Source: a bacterium (GTDB lineage: Bacteria; Electryoneota; Electryoneia; Electryoneales; Electryoneaceae). From it: a stretch of 64,000 nucleotides of DNA. Below are positions 37,422 to 47,470 of the stretch, piece by piece. The translations under genes were made by a program, and so were the position numbers. The notes beneath the pieces are model-generated. The model ran no database searches. It saw nothing but the letters and a program-made list of their open reading frames with translations, and was not told the origin of the DNA. Numbering within the stretch: the first letter of the stretch is position 1; every line of letters begins with the position of its first letter. The DNA lies in assembly GCA_028278125.1 (NCBI GenBank), contig JANQEY010000088.1, positions 20,443-84,442 on the forward strand, written 5' to 3'.

Positions 37422-38081
37422 ATGATTCCTCAATTTTCCGCATATATTTTTGATTTAGATGGAACACTGACCGACTCGAGTCTCGCCATTGGCAAAGGTG
37501 TTATCAGGGCGATGAACTCGGTTGGTGTAGATGGTATCACAGTTGATGACGTTAAACGCTGGATTGGACGACCGCTGATAGAAGTGTACCAGGGGTACTT
37601 TGACGAGAAAAGAGTTGATATAACCCTGGATGATGCAACTTTCGAAAAGATGGTAGTCGAGTACCGTATCGGACATGACGCACATTTTCCCTCGGGAGTA
37701 CAATTTTATCCGAACGCGGTAGAAACACTTGATTCCATAAGGTCAAAAGGAATACTGACTGCGATAGCAACGACCAAGTTCCAGGAGGCAGCAGATTTTG
37801 TGGTCAGCGGAGTGGGACTTGCTGAACATGTGGATTTTGTCTGCGGAACGGATGTTGATAAACCTGTGAAACCGGATCCCTACGTGATCCACCTGGCCCT
37901 GGAAAAGTTGAAATCAGATCCTGCTGAAACACTGGTCATCGGGGATACAGGAGCAGATATAGAAGCGGGCAGAGCCGCTGGATGCAAAACCGCTGCTGTT
38001 AACTGGGGATTTGGTGATCAAAATATCATCAAATCAATGAATCCGGATTATTATCTGAACGATCTGAATGAATTGGCCTGA
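37422..38081 (+). CDS. HAD-superfamily phosphatase (Gph-like)
   Basis: Haloacid dehalogenase-type hydrolase of about 219 residues, closest in look to phosphoglycolate phosphatase/beta-phosphoglucomutase-like enzymes. Motif I FDLDGTLTDSS with the nucleophilic Asp; motif II in AIATTKFQ; motif III lysine in KPVKPDPY; motif IV VIGDTGADIEAGRAAG. A small helical cap lies between motifs I and II. ATG 37422 is taken; an in-frame TTG at 37392 overlapping the previous gene is possible. Likely the last gene of a short operon from 35345 or 37019. Confidence 0.9.
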   Translation: MIPQFSAYIFDLDGTLTDSSLAIGKGVIRAMNSVGVDGITVDDVKRWIGRPLIEVYQGYFDEKRVDITLDDATFEKMVVEYRIGHDAHFPSGVQFYPNAVETLDSIRSKGILTAIATTKFQEAADFVVSGVGLAEHVDFVCGTDVDKPVKPDPYVIHLALEKLKSDPAETLVIGDTGADIEAGRAAGCKTAAVNWGFGDQNIIKSMNPDYYLNDLNELA

Positions 38082-38242
38082 TTCTTCAGCTGTTATTCCT
38101 ATTTCATCATGGTAACAGTTAATATCACAATGAACACTGGCGTTTATACTAATCAGGCTTTATCTTCCAGTTTTTATAATCATCTTGTTGCTTACACTCG
38201 ATTTAGAAAAAAATGCTTATACAATAAAGACGTGAGGGATTA

Positions 38243-40174
38243 ATGGTGACTGCATCTGGTAGTGGTGGCAAGCGAAAGAGAAGTAAATTTCCACGAACAT
38301 TTTTTGTTGCGAATGTGATGGAAATTTTTGAGCGGATGGCCTGGTATGGTTTTTTCGCTGTCTCTTCACTTTACATGACCAGTCCTGTTGCACAGGGCGG
38401 TCTTGGATTCAGCAGTATTGAACGTGGTATTCTCCAGGGAATTATCCCATTCCTTCTCTACCTGTTTCCCGTAATCACCGGGGCGTTGGCGGATAGATAC
38501 GGTTATCGAAATACTTTCCTCGTGGCGTTTGCGATAATGACTCCGGCATATTTCCTGCTTGGACAGGTTCATGGATTCTGGCCATTCTTTGGAATGTTCC
38601 TTCTGGTAGCGATTGGCGCCGCGACCTTCAAGCCGGTTGTTGTTGGAACTGTAGGTAAAACAACAGACGATACGAACAGAGGAATAGGTTTCGGAATATT
38701 CTATACGATCGTAAATGTCGGTGGATTTATCGGTCCGTTTGTTGCCGGTATGGTTCGTACTCGTCTCGGTTGGGACTGGGTATTTATCATGTCCGCTATA
38801 TGGATCGGTCTGAACTTCATTCCGACGATATTCTTCTATAAAGAACCGACTACAGAATCGCAATCTGACGAGAAACGCAGCCTCGCGAAGGTTCTTCTCG
38901 ATGCCCAGGAAGTTCTTGGCAACAGCCGTTTTGCCCTGGGAGTTGTCCCGGTAATTATCCTTTTTATGATTGCCGGAGGTGGATGGCTTGGCTGGTGGTG
39001 GACAATTATCGGTTCAGTTGCCTGGATTGGCATAAACCTGGTCCTGAATGGGAAGATGTCGGTCCTGCTTATGCTGCCTTATGTCATGGCTCTCTTTACG
39101 GCAGGTTCTTATTCACCAGCAGATGGTTTTGCCTCAATGAACTGGCAGGCGCCAATTATAATTGCAGCAGTCTGGTTGATCCTTATCGGGTTTATGCTCA
39201 GCCGTGGACGTGATAAAAAGAAAGCCAAAGAGGAAGTTGCGGAAGGACAACCACTGATTATCTGGCATAAAGCCAAACCGAAAATCGGTAACTGGCCATT
39301 TGTTATGTACCTTTTAATCCTGACTGGATTCTGGGCCAGCTTCAACCAGATCTTTATCACCATGCCGGAGTTTATCCGTGACTTTGTAGATACCTCTGAC
39401 CTGGTTCATTTCCTTGGGATCTTCGGAACCGGTGTCCAGCAATTCCTCTCTGACGTAAACGTTGAAAGTCTTGCCGGTGTCCTCGGCGAGTTGGTCAAAG
39501 AGCACGGAGCACTTGCCAACGTTGAAGTTGCTAAGGAGGTTTTCTTCGAGCTGGTCCATTACAAGGTACGTGTACCACATGAAGAGATTATGGCAACTTT
39601 TGCCAGCTTGTCCGCAACGGGAACCCCTGACCAGGCAGCACTGATGGCTGTTGCTAACGATTGGGCTGAAAAATACAGGCAAGTCAATCCGGAATACATC
39701 ATCAACATTGATGCCGGCTCTATTGTGATTTTCCAGATTATGGTCAGTTCGATTATTGACCGTTGGAAACCATTCCCGGTACTGGTTGTCGGAACTATTG
39801 TTGCAGGTACAGGAATCGCGATGGGTGCTATAGCGCTCACTGGTTTGCTGGTGATTGTGGCGATTGTCGTCTTCGCGTTTGGCGAGATGATCGCGTCGCC
39901 GAAGAGTCAGGAATATGTTGCACGTATCGCCCCGAAAGCTAAAACAGCGCTGTTTATGGGTTATTACTTCGTTTCAGTAGCGCTTGGAAACCTGTTCGGC
40001 GGAATTCTAAGTGGCTGGGGATATGAAAAAGTTGCACGGGGAATGGATAAACCGGGATTGATGTGGGTTATCTTTGGTTGTGTTGGGTTCCTGACAGCCA
40101 TTGCCCTGGTATTCTTTAATAAAACTGTTGTACCGAAACTTGAAGCACAACGTGAAACAAATAATGCAGAATAA
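38243..40174 (+). CDS. POT/PTR-family proton-dependent peptide transporter
   Basis: Major facilitator transporter of 643 residues, probably importing di- or tripeptides with protons. The family signature ExxER is present in the first membrane helix (Glu27, Glu30, Arg31: VMEIFERMAWYG), with GALADRYG after helix 2 and the FGIFYTIVNVGGFIGP block. At least 12 membrane segments. Odd: between two late helices (about residues 395-480) there is a soluble, helical insert of about 80 residues (DVNVESLAGVLGELVKEHGA and following) that ordinary POT carriers lack. The start follows GAGGG. A peptide importer fits the secreted peptidases in this window. Confidence 0.88.
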   Translation: MVTASGSGGKRKRSKFPRTFFVANVMEIFERMAWYGFFAVSSLYMTSPVAQGGLGFSSIERGILQGIIPFLLYLFPVITGALADRYGYRNTFLVAFAIMTPAYFLLGQVHGFWPFFGMFLLVAIGAATFKPVVVGTVGKTTDDTNRGIGFGIFYTIVNVGGFIGPFVAGMVRTRLGWDWVFIMSAIWIGLNFIPTIFFYKEPTTESQSDEKRSLAKVLLDAQEVLGNSRFALGVVPVIILFMIAGGGWLGWWWTIIGSVAWIGINLVLNGKMSVLLMLPYVMALFTAGSYSPADGFASMNWQAPIIIAAVWLILIGFMLSRGRDKKKAKEEVAEGQPLIIWHKAKPKIGNWPFVMYLLILTGFWASFNQIFITMPEFIRDFVDTSDLVHFLGIFGTGVQQFLSDVNVESLAGVLGELVKEHGALANVEVAKEVFFELVHYKVRVPHEEIMATFASLSATGTPDQAALMAVANDWAEKYRQVNPEYIINIDAGSIVIFQIMVSSIIDRWKPFPVLVVGTIVAGTGIAMGAIALTGLLVIVAIVVFAFGEMIASPKSQEYVARIAPKAKTALFMGYYFVSVALGNLFGGILSGWGYEKVARGMDKPGLMWVIFGCVGFLTAIALVFFNKTVVPKLEAQRETNNAE

Positions 40175-40198
40175 AAACTGATGTTCGGTCACTGATAT

Positions 40199-40227
40199 AA
40201 TACCCGGTTCAATTTGAGCCGGGTATT
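40199..40227 (+). terminator. Terminator of the POT transporter gene
   Basis: Stem AATACCCGGTTC / GAGCCGGGTATT with loop AATTT (one G-T pair), followed by TCTCATT. Confidence 0.8.
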
Positions 40228-40357
40228 TCTCATTGTTTAAAAGTCAAAAACGGTTTTATCAATCAATGTTTGAGACTCTTTGCAATAGAGTTTTTTCATC
40301 TTATTTTAGAATGATGACTGTTATTGAGAGCCGGGCAAACCTAGCACAGAGGCACCA

Positions 40358-43030
40358 ATGACCCGCCTTACGTTTTCGCTTGGAGTTATTTTCCTGACCT
40401 GTTCCCTGGCGCTGGGTGAAACAATGCCATCGCCAAACGCACCAAAGGGACCCCTTGCTCCCTGGAACAAACATATTTCCACTGCAGACATTGATATCCA
40501 GAACCGGGTGCACAGAACCGGATCTATGTGGATGAATATCACCAACTGGGGATTCTTCGGAAATTACAGTACACTTAGTGATGACCAGATGACCGATCCC
40601 GAGTATCCTGGAACCTGGGCTCCGCAATGTGAATTCCCCGGGGGAAGTGGTGTTCAATATCTGTACCAGGGAACACTCTGGCTGGGTGCGATGATCCAGG
40701 ATGAGGGATTCCAGTATCCACGAGTTTCTACAGGTACAGAAGGCTGGATCGTCCCGCGAATCCATGAATTTTACCCGGGCGAAGTACCTGACCCAATAGT
40801 CGAACGAACTACACGTCCCAATGCTTTCAACAGGCTTGGTGATTTTATCACCAGCGATGATGCGATAAGTGAGCAGGATTTTGTAGTTACGTATACAGAC
40901 ACCCTGAGGGACCCTTACTATGTTGAATCGGATCCCCGTGATGGAGTTCATGAACCCCTGGGAATCAAAATTACCCAGACAAGTTATTCCTGGAGCTATG
41001 CATACGCCCGTGATTTTATCATCATCGACTGGGAAATTGAAAATATCGCCGATAACTATCTTAAAAATCTCTATGTGGGTTTGTATGTGGATGCCGATGT
41101 AGGTGCGATCTGGGAACAGAGCCGCGACAACACTGCCGGCCACACTGATGATATCTGCGGATTCCAACAATATTACTATTACGAGAATGCTGAGGGTATC
41201 CTGGATTCAATGGTCATTAATACTGCCTGGATCGCAGATAATGACGGACGTCCGACACCAGTTGCAGCCGGTAATGATTTTATCACACCTCATGTTACCG
41301 GGGTTAGAGTAGTGCGTGCACCTAATCCACGTTTAAAAACCAGTTTTAACTGGTGGATATCCAATAGTGATCCCACACTCGATTTTGGACCGGCCTGGGA
41401 TGACGATGGTTCAGATGGTGAATGGACCGAAGAGCTTGGAACTCCGCTCGGTGACAACAGGAAATATTTTGTCCTTGGAAATCGAGAATTTGATTACGAC
41501 CAGGTGTATGTTGATGAACCGGATTGGATAGCGGAAAATCCACAGGAAACTAATAATCCTGCAACTGGAGCAGAAGAGACACATAATTGGCGTGTTTCAG
41601 ACGGACCGAACGAAGATTTAGCGAATGGATATGATACCCGTTACCTGTTGTCATGGGGACCGTTGGGCATATTTGATTTTATTGATGAGTCCGGGGAACG
41701 GATTTATCGTCTCAATCCCGGTGAAAGATTCAGTATGACTGTTGGATATGTCGCGGGAGAAAATTTCCACGACCGTAACAATCCTCAAGCTTCAAACGCT
41801 GAAATTGATCCCACACTATTTGACTTCACCGATCTACGTTACAACGCTGACTGGGTTGCCAAGGTATATGACAACCCGATGATCGATACAAATGGAGATG
41901 GCTGGTATGGTGAAGATACTGGCCTGGACATGCTATACGCAGAAAATATCGGTGACCCGGTAATAATTGATGGAATAAATTACGGTACCTACCCGGGAGC
42001 TGATGAAGGCGAACTTGACAATCGACTTCAACCTGAAGAAGACATTAATCCATTAAAACCGATTCAATATGATTATACAACCGGTAACGGAATGCTTGAT
42101 TTTGGCGATGGTGAACCGGATTTCCGCGGTCCGCCTCCTCCGCCGATCCCTATTTTAACCCATATTCCACATCCGGACGACATAAAACTGCACTGGACAA
42201 AATTCCCCAGCGAAGATTCATTATACCAGGATCCTTTCAGTCGCCTGCAGGATTTTGAAGGATACAGGATTTATCTCTCTACTAGTGGGTTGGAAGAAGA
42301 ATACAGTTTTCTTGCGGAATATGACCGTATAGATTTCGCTTATTATTCCGATAATGACAGCATAATGACAGTTCCCGTTGAAGACATTACCAATCTTCCG
42401 TCAGATTCGATAATCAACGAGGTTCCCGGACGTTTGTTGCCGGTTGGTCCCAACACAGGATTTGATGACCTCTGGGACCCGGTTAATGAAGAATATATCT
42501 ACCGTTTACCGGATACCCATCCAATAATCCCGCGCTGGTACGCAGTAACAGCTTTTGATTATGGCGATCCCAAATCGGGAACACCACCCCTGGAAAGTTC
42601 CAAGGGAGCGAACGCGATTTATATCGCGCCATCGGGATCACCTGATAGAGAGCCGGGAGTTGTACCAAATCCATATCGCGCTGATCAGAACTATACGAGA
42701 GTATATGGTAGTGGATATGCCTGGGAAAATCGTGACGATGGCACAATTGATTTTTATCCCCAGACAGATAGACGTATATATTTCTATAATTTACCGGCTG
42801 AATGCATTATCAGGGTCTTTACTGTCTCAGGTGATCTCGTGCAGATAATTCCTCATAATACAATTGGAGATTTGAACTCTATGGAGAGCCTGGAGTATGC
42901 TGAAGGTTGGGATCTGAATTCACGCAACCGTCAACAGATTGTATCAGGTCTTTATATTTTCAGCGTGGAGGACATGACCCCCGAAAATAAAGGAAAAATT
43001 AAGACCGGCAAGTTTGTAGTCATTCGTTAA
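40358..43030 (+). CDS. Large secreted protein of unknown function with variant C-terminal sorting-like domain
   Basis: Predicted secreted protein of 890 residues. Signal peptide 1-20 (LALGE). The body contains many Asn/Asp/Trp/Tyr-rich segments (SMWMNITNWGFFGNY, YLYQGTLWLGAMI, YAYARDFIIIDWEIENI) and a calcium-like loop DTNGDGWYGED near 515; a fibronectin-like segment with LHWTKFPSEDSLY lies near 610. It ends with VPNPYRADQNY, then RIYFYNLPAECIIRVFTVSGDL and QIVSGLYIFSVED, an arrangement like the C-terminal domains of FCB secreted proteins but not the usual YPNPFNP type. I do not recognise a catalytic motif. Monocistronic. Confidence 0.75.
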   Translation: MTRLTFSLGVIFLTCSLALGETMPSPNAPKGPLAPWNKHISTADIDIQNRVHRTGSMWMNITNWGFFGNYSTLSDDQMTDPEYPGTWAPQCEFPGGSGVQYLYQGTLWLGAMIQDEGFQYPRVSTGTEGWIVPRIHEFYPGEVPDPIVERTTRPNAFNRLGDFITSDDAISEQDFVVTYTDTLRDPYYVESDPRDGVHEPLGIKITQTSYSWSYAYARDFIIIDWEIENIADNYLKNLYVGLYVDADVGAIWEQSRDNTAGHTDDICGFQQYYYYENAEGILDSMVINTAWIADNDGRPTPVAAGNDFITPHVTGVRVVRAPNPRLKTSFNWWISNSDPTLDFGPAWDDDGSDGEWTEELGTPLGDNRKYFVLGNREFDYDQVYVDEPDWIAENPQETNNPATGAEETHNWRVSDGPNEDLANGYDTRYLLSWGPLGIFDFIDESGERIYRLNPGERFSMTVGYVAGENFHDRNNPQASNAEIDPTLFDFTDLRYNADWVAKVYDNPMIDTNGDGWYGEDTGLDMLYAENIGDPVIIDGINYGTYPGADEGELDNRLQPEEDINPLKPIQYDYTTGNGMLDFGDGEPDFRGPPPPPIPILTHIPHPDDIKLHWTKFPSEDSLYQDPFSRLQDFEGYRIYLSTSGLEEEYSFLAEYDRIDFAYYSDNDSIMTVPVEDITNLPSDSIINEVPGRLLPVGPNTGFDDLWDPVNEEYIYRLPDTHPIIPRWYAVTAFDYGDPKSGTPPLESSKGANAIYIAPSGSPDREPGVVPNPYRADQNYTRVYGSGYAWENRDDGTIDFYPQTDRRIYFYNLPAECIIRVFTVSGDLVQIIPHNTIGDLNSMESLEYAEGWDLNSRNRQQIVSGLYIFSVEDMTPENKGKIKTGKFVVIR

Positions 43031-43116
43031 TATTATTATACTCGTGTGATCTGGAGCACATGTAAAGAGAACCAGGGTAATTTACATTTATCATCCCATG
43101 ATTCGGAAGTGTACCA

Positions 43117-44088
43117 ATGTCAAGTGAAACGTCAATGCGTGTTACCTTCTGGGGCGCACGTGGCAGTATTCCAACACCCTTAACTCCTTTAGAAGTAGAA
43201 CGTAAGGCAATATCTCTTGCGGAGCAGGTGGTGCGTGCGGGTATCACTGATCCGGACCAGGTTGAAACTTACCTGATGGAAAACAATACACTTTTAGAAC
43301 GGGGTACGGTTGGCGGTAATACTACCTGTGTCAGTGTTGAATGGGATGACACTACAATCATTTTTGATGCCGGTACAGGAATCCGTGTCCTGGGTAATAA
43401 GTTGATGAAAGGACCACTCGGAAAGGGAGGAGAAGAAGCTTTTCTCCTGATGACCCACACCCATTGGGATCACATAATGGGCTTTCCGTTTTTCGGTCCT
43501 CTCTTCAAGGATAATACGATACATATCCATGGTGGTCATCCTGACCTGGAAAAGCGTTTTAGAGGCCAGCAGGCAGCTGAATACTACCCGATTTCACTTG
43601 ATGTATTCCCAGCCAGCCTCAAATTTCATCATTGCGAGGAAAATAAGTGGTATGATCTCCCCAATGGTGGCCAGTTCAAAACCATTTTATTAAATCATCC
43701 GGGTGGATGTTACGGGTATCGGGTCAGACGAAACGGGAAATCGGTTGTATTTGCTACTGATGCTGAGTATAAACGTTATGATGATGAAGCAATAGATAAA
43801 GCCAGGAATTTCTTCCAGGATTCCGACCTGCTTATTTTCGACTCACAGTATACTCTTGAGGAGAGCCTGTTAAAAGAGGACTGGGGACATTCGACAGCGG
43901 TTATGGGGGTTAAATTGGCAGTGCAGGCGAACGTTAAAAAACTTGCGCTTTTCCACCACGAACCAAACTATTCCGACGATTTTATCAATACCATACTGCA
44001 TAAAGCTGTTGAGGATAAGGAAAAATACTATCCTGATGCACCTCTGGAGCTGATTGTTGCTGTGGAGGGATTAACAGTAGTCTTGTAA
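43117..44088 (+). CDS. MBL-fold metallo-hydrolase
   Basis: Metallo-beta-lactamase-fold hydrolase of 323 residues, cytoplasmic. It shows FWGARGSIPTP at the N terminus, GGNTTCVSVE, IIFDAGTGIR, the metal-binding THTHWDH motif, HPGGCYGYRV, and VFATDAEY with a metal-ligand Asp. The overall order resembles RNase Z/PhnP-like and PAS-associated MBL proteins that act on phosphodiesters; the exact substrate is not evident. A 60-residue helical insert sits near the N terminus (about 28-60). Single gene with terminator. Confidence 0.88.
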   Translation: MSSETSMRVTFWGARGSIPTPLTPLEVERKAISLAEQVVRAGITDPDQVETYLMENNTLLERGTVGGNTTCVSVEWDDTTIIFDAGTGIRVLGNKLMKGPLGKGGEEAFLLMTHTHWDHIMGFPFFGPLFKDNTIHIHGGHPDLEKRFRGQQAAEYYPISLDVFPASLKFHHCEENKWYDLPNGGQFKTILLNHPGGCYGYRVRRNGKSVVFATDAEYKRYDDEAIDKARNFFQDSDLLIFDSQYTLEESLLKEDWGHSTAVMGVKLAVQANVKKLALFHHEPNYSDDFINTILHKAVEDKEKYYPDAPLELIVAVEGLTVVL

Positions 44089-44109
44089 ACTAATAGCTAT
44101 TGCAATAAA

Positions 44110-44130
44110 AAAGCCGCTCGTCGCGGCTTT
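44110..44130. terminator. Bidirectional terminator between MBL and CheR genes
   Basis: Perfect 8-bp stem AAAGCCGC / GCGGCTTT with five-base loop; T tract TTTTATCTTTT on the plus strand and TTTTTTATTG on the minus strand. Confidence 0.85.
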
Positions 44131-44161
44131 TATCTTTTATAGTTATTTAAGAGATATCCGT

Positions 44162-45028
44162 TTACTCGACTGTAGCTGTCTCGAGTTGTTTTCTGTAAGC
44201 CATAGCCCTCAGCAGGTGTATCAGTTTATATGCCCTGGCTATTCCATGTAGCGATTCAAATTGCCCAACAAAAAGATAACCACCCGGTACCAGAGATTCG
44301 TTTAAACATGATACTATGGTTCTTTTCTGTTTAATATCGAAAAAGCTTAAGACATTTCGGCAGAAAATCGCGTCCATTTTACCAAGTTTTACAACAGCTT
44401 CATGGTCAGCCAGGTCAACAACTGAACATGTGACCATTTTCTGAATATCTTCGATTGGTGAGACCTCTTCGCCTTCCAGGTTAAAGAATGTTTGTTTGTA
44501 CTCGGCTGGAACGTCAATGATACTGCTTTCAGGATATTTTGCAAGTTCAATTTTATAAAGCTTATCCTGATCAATATCAGTGGCAAGAATTTCAACATTC
44601 CATTTGGAGAAATATGCACCCAATACTTTTTTTACTATCATTGCGATAGTATATGGTTCTTCTCCCCATCCGGCTGCAGATGACCAGATTCTGAGTGATC
44701 TTTCCCCGTCCCTGGTTCTACGAACTATCAGCTCCGGCAGAACTTGCTTTTCGAACGTTTCAAACTGGTCAGGATCACGGAAGAATTTAACGCTAGTCTC
44801 AGCGAAAACTTTTAATAACTCTTTAATTTCCAGGGTTTGGTCGGGTTCGGAAAAAAGGATATCAAAATAATCAGACCATCCTTTTTTCTGGAGGTGTTCC
44901 ATTCTCATTGAAACTGCTTTAACGATATCATCTCTTCTGGTATCAGAGATGTACAGCCCTGCCTCGGTGTATACCCGTTCCCTGAGGCGCTGGAAAGTAT
45001 CATTATCGAGTGTGTGTAGAGGATCCAC
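44162..45028 (-). CDS. CheR-type protein-glutamate methyltransferase
   Basis: SAM-dependent methyltransferase of the CheR family, 288 residues, which methylates glutamates of chemoreceptors. N-terminal helical CheR_N domain (about 5-70); then the methyltransferase domain with SVKFFRDPDQFETF, the SAM motif IWSSAAGWGEEPYTIAM, VEILATDIDQD and DAIFCRNVLSFFD. No chemoreceptor, CheB or CheA is in the window. It is the last gene of the minus-strand cluster, 27 bases after the HDOD gene; start GTG with GGAG upstream. The target may be a receptor elsewhere or a local signalling protein. Confidence 0.9.
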   Translation of the reverse strand: MDPLHTLDNDTFQRLRERVYTEAGLYISDTRRDDIVKAVSMRMEHLQKKGWSDYFDILFSEPDQTLEIKELLKVFAETSVKFFRDPDQFETFEKQVLPELIVRRTRDGERSLRIWSSAAGWGEEPYTIAMIVKKVLGAYFSKWNVEILATDIDQDKLYKIELAKYPESSIIDVPAEYKQTFFNLEGEEVSPIEDIQKMVTCSVVDLADHEAVVKLGKMDAIFCRNVLSFFDIKQKRTIVSCLNESLVPGGYLFVGQFESLHGIARAYKLIHLLRAMAYRKQLETATVE

Positions 45029-45055
45029 GCCAACTCCAGCAGGTTAATTTTCGAA

Positions 45056-45949
45056 TCAGTTGCTGTTCAAAGTTGTATTGAGGAACTCGTGAGCATTTTC
45101 AATTTCAGTTTCTATATCAAAAGTAAACCGTTCAAGATCCAGGGATGCCATGTTAGGCTTTCTGCTTTGAAGCACAGTCCACGCCGGGTCATCTACAATA
45201 GCTGTTTTTACCCGGTCACCACCAAATCCGATATCGGCAGATTTACAGAAAATGTCGGCGAGGTGAACCAGTGCAATCTCAGCATCGTTTGTTGGTGCCT
45301 GGAGAACATGATGGTGGAACCTGATTGTATTAACCAGGAAATCGGGTAAACCCCAGCGTTCAGCCAGCCAGGCGCCAATTTCAGTATGGTCTGTCCCAAG
45401 GATCCTGTTTTCAGCCTCCCTCATGGAGATATTTTCTTTGGCGGATAATTCCAGGCTTTCAACAAACTCTTCGAAAAAATATTTGGCTATAACAATTTTA
45501 CCGAGGTCGTGCAGAAGCCCGCCGGTAAACACGCTACTTTCTTCCCTGAAACCGAGACGACGTCCCAGCAATTTGGCTATTTCACCAACTCCAGCGCTGT
45601 GAAGCCAGAATTGTCTATAGTCAAAATCAGAATTGACCGAATCGCTGGGAAATGCCTTAAAAATCGAAATAGCTGTTACCAGGCTGTTGATTTCACGCAT
45701 ACCCAGGATTACAAGAGCCATATTCAGCGATTCAATTCTACGCCTCATTCCATAAAATGCTGAATTTGCGATTTTGAGAATTTTTGAGGTCAACGACGGG
45801 TCGTTTCTAATTACCGAAACAATATCGGAAACATTGCTGTTCGGGTCTTTGACAAGCATTGAAACTTTTGTCGCTACTTCCGGGAGAGTGGGAAGGTCAC
45901 CTATCCGAGTGATATGTTTCTGAATTTCCTGCACTCGCTCACTGCTCAT
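45056..45949 (-). CDS. HDOD domain protein
   Basis: HDOD (HD-related output domain) protein of 297 residues, a signalling output module lacking phosphodiesterase activity in known cases. Marks: LPTLPEVATKVSMLVKDPNS, IVSVIRNDPSLTSKILKIANSAFYG and GLLHDLGKIVIAKYF, in the family order. The start at 45949 has AAGGAAGAG five bases upstream; the in-frame extension to 45973 lacks a site. Transcribed with the CheR gene; 144 bases separate it from the NtrC gene upstream, so it may have its own promoter. Confidence 0.9.
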   Translation of the reverse strand: MSSERVQEIQKHITRIGDLPTLPEVATKVSMLVKDPNSNVSDIVSVIRNDPSLTSKILKIANSAFYGMRRRIESLNMALVILGMREINSLVTAISIFKAFPSDSVNSDFDYRQFWLHSAGVGEIAKLLGRRLGFREESSVFTGGLLHDLGKIVIAKYFFEEFVESLELSAKENISMREAENRILGTDHTEIGAWLAERWGLPDFLVNTIRFHHHVLQAPTNDAEIALVHLADIFCKSADIGFGGDRVKTAIVDDPAWTVLQSRKPNMASLDLERFTFDIETEIENAHEFLNTTLNSN

Positions 45950-46093
45950 AATTGCTCTTCCTTTTTTAGGCAAATCTTATTGCCAATATGTGCAAAGGAC
46001 GGAATTTACGCGTCAGATATTAGCTGTAAAACCAGTCACACCAATATACATTACAAATCAATCAATTTCTATGATTGTATAGTAGTTACGCTG

Positions 46094-47470
46094 TTAATTT
46101 CCTTTGGGAATATCTTCGCCCTGGCTTCGGTACTCATTCAACTTGTTTCTCAAGGTTCTAATTGAAATTCCAAGCCTGTTAGCTGTTTGGGTACGGTTAA
46201 ATCCCAGCTCTCTCAGAGTTTGCAATATGTGTTTCTTTTCTAACTCATGTAAAGTGATAGAACCATAATTTTCAGCTTTTTCCGATATGTTCGATAGCGC
46301 CACGCTATCAAATGTTACATCATCTTTTCTGATCCAGAGATCCCTCGCTAATACTACTGCTCGCTCAACCCGGTTTTCAAGTTCTCGAACGTTACCCTGC
46401 CATGCCTGGGACTTGAGGTAGTTAATAGCTTCTGGATCGACGCCTTCAAATTCTCTGCCGTAACGGTCACCATATTTTCGAACAAAATGGGCTACAAGTG
46501 CAGGTATATCATCTCTCCTGCCGGCAAGTGGCGGTAGCTGAATAGGAACGACGTTCAATCTGAAGTAAAGGTCCTCACGGAACCTGCCCTGACGTACCTC
46601 TTCCGTAAGGTCACAATTTGAGGTAGCAACAACCCGGACGTCTACTTCAATTGATTCATTTGATCCGACTCTCTCAAATTCTCGTTCCTGTAATACCCTG
46701 AGAAGTTTTGGCTGCAAAGTTACCGGCATTTCGCTGATTTCGTCGAGGAGAATTGTTCCACCGCTGGCGGCTTCAAATTTACCTTTTCGAGTTCTTATCG
46801 CCCCTGTAAACGCACCCTTCTCATGACCGAATAATTCACTTTCAACCAGGCCTTCGGGAAGTGCTGCGCAATTCATTTTTATAAATGGTCCCTGTGCCCT
46901 CGGGCTGGACCAGTGAAGCCCCCTGGCAATCAGTTCTTTCCCTGTTCCTGAGGGGCCTGTTATCAATACATCGACCGGTTGAGCGGCCAGCCTGTTTACA
47001 GTTTCCAGGATCTGTTTCATTGGCTCGCTGGAACCTACAATCGCTTCAATGCCCTGCTCCTGCTGAACCATCTGCCTCAGCGCACGGTTCTCATGAACAA
47101 GGTCTCTTCTTTCGAGAGCTCTCTCAACCGTAAATTTAAGAAGTTTATTATCAACCGGTTTGGTTAAATAATGAAAGGCGCCTCTCTGCATAGCTTCCAC
47201 GGCACTTTCGATAGTTCCGTGTGCTGTCATAACTATAAAAGGGGTATCTTTCTGCTTGCGCATGGCATGATCGAGTACAACCATACCGGAGATTCCGGGC
47301 AGTTTCAAGTCGCTGATTATCAGGTCGTACTGGTTTTTCTCAATCAGTTCAACTGCACGTTCACCGGTGGATGCAGGTACCGGCTGGTGACCAAACCTGT
47401 CGAGGGCCTGGGTTAAATAATCAAGTACGATTGGTTCATCATCTATAACTAGGGTGTTATACCTGCTCAT
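46094..47470 (-). CDS. NtrC-family sigma-54-dependent response regulator
   Basis: Enhancer-binding protein of 458 residues. Receiver domain (about 1-120) with VIDDEP, phospho-Asp in IISDLKLPG and LTKPVDN; AAA+ domain (about 140-380) with Walker A GPSGTGKE, the sigma-54 contact loop GAFTGA, Walker B GGTILLDEISE and arginine fingers; C-terminal Fis helix-turn-helix (HILQTLRELGFNRTQTANRL). Its start overlaps the stop of the histidine kinase gene by four bases, a clear two-component pair. It is a candidate activator for the sigma-54-type promoters at 12870 and 18225, but other activators must exist in the genome. Confidence 0.96.
   Translation of the reverse strand: MSRYNTLVIDDEPIVLDYLTQALDRFGHQPVPASTGERAVELIEKNQYDLIISDLKLPGISGMVVLDHAMRKQKDTPFIVMTAHGTIESAVEAMQRGAFHYLTKPVDNKLLKFTVERALERRDLVHENRALRQMVQQEQGIEAIVGSSEPMKQILETVNRLAAQPVDVLITGPSGTGKELIARGLHWSSPRAQGPFIKMNCAALPEGLVESELFGHEKGAFTGAIRTRKGKFEAASGGTILLDEISEMPVTLQPKLLRVLQEREFERVGSNESIEVDVRVVATSNCDLTEEVRQGRFREDLYFRLNVVPIQLPPLAGRRDDIPALVAHFVRKYGDRYGREFEGVDPEAINYLKSQAWQGNVRELENRVERAVVLARDLWIRKDDVTFDSVALSNISEKAENYGSITLHELEKKHILQTLRELGFNRTQTANRLGISIRTLRNKLNEYRSQGEDIPKGN

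Noticed and set aside
45970..45995. Sigma-54-like sequence upstream of the HDOD gene on the minus strand (TGGCAATAAGATTTGCC).
   Set aside because: GG and GC are separated by 11 rather than 10 bases, which sigma-54 rarely tolerates, and the start would lie almost on the ribosome site.
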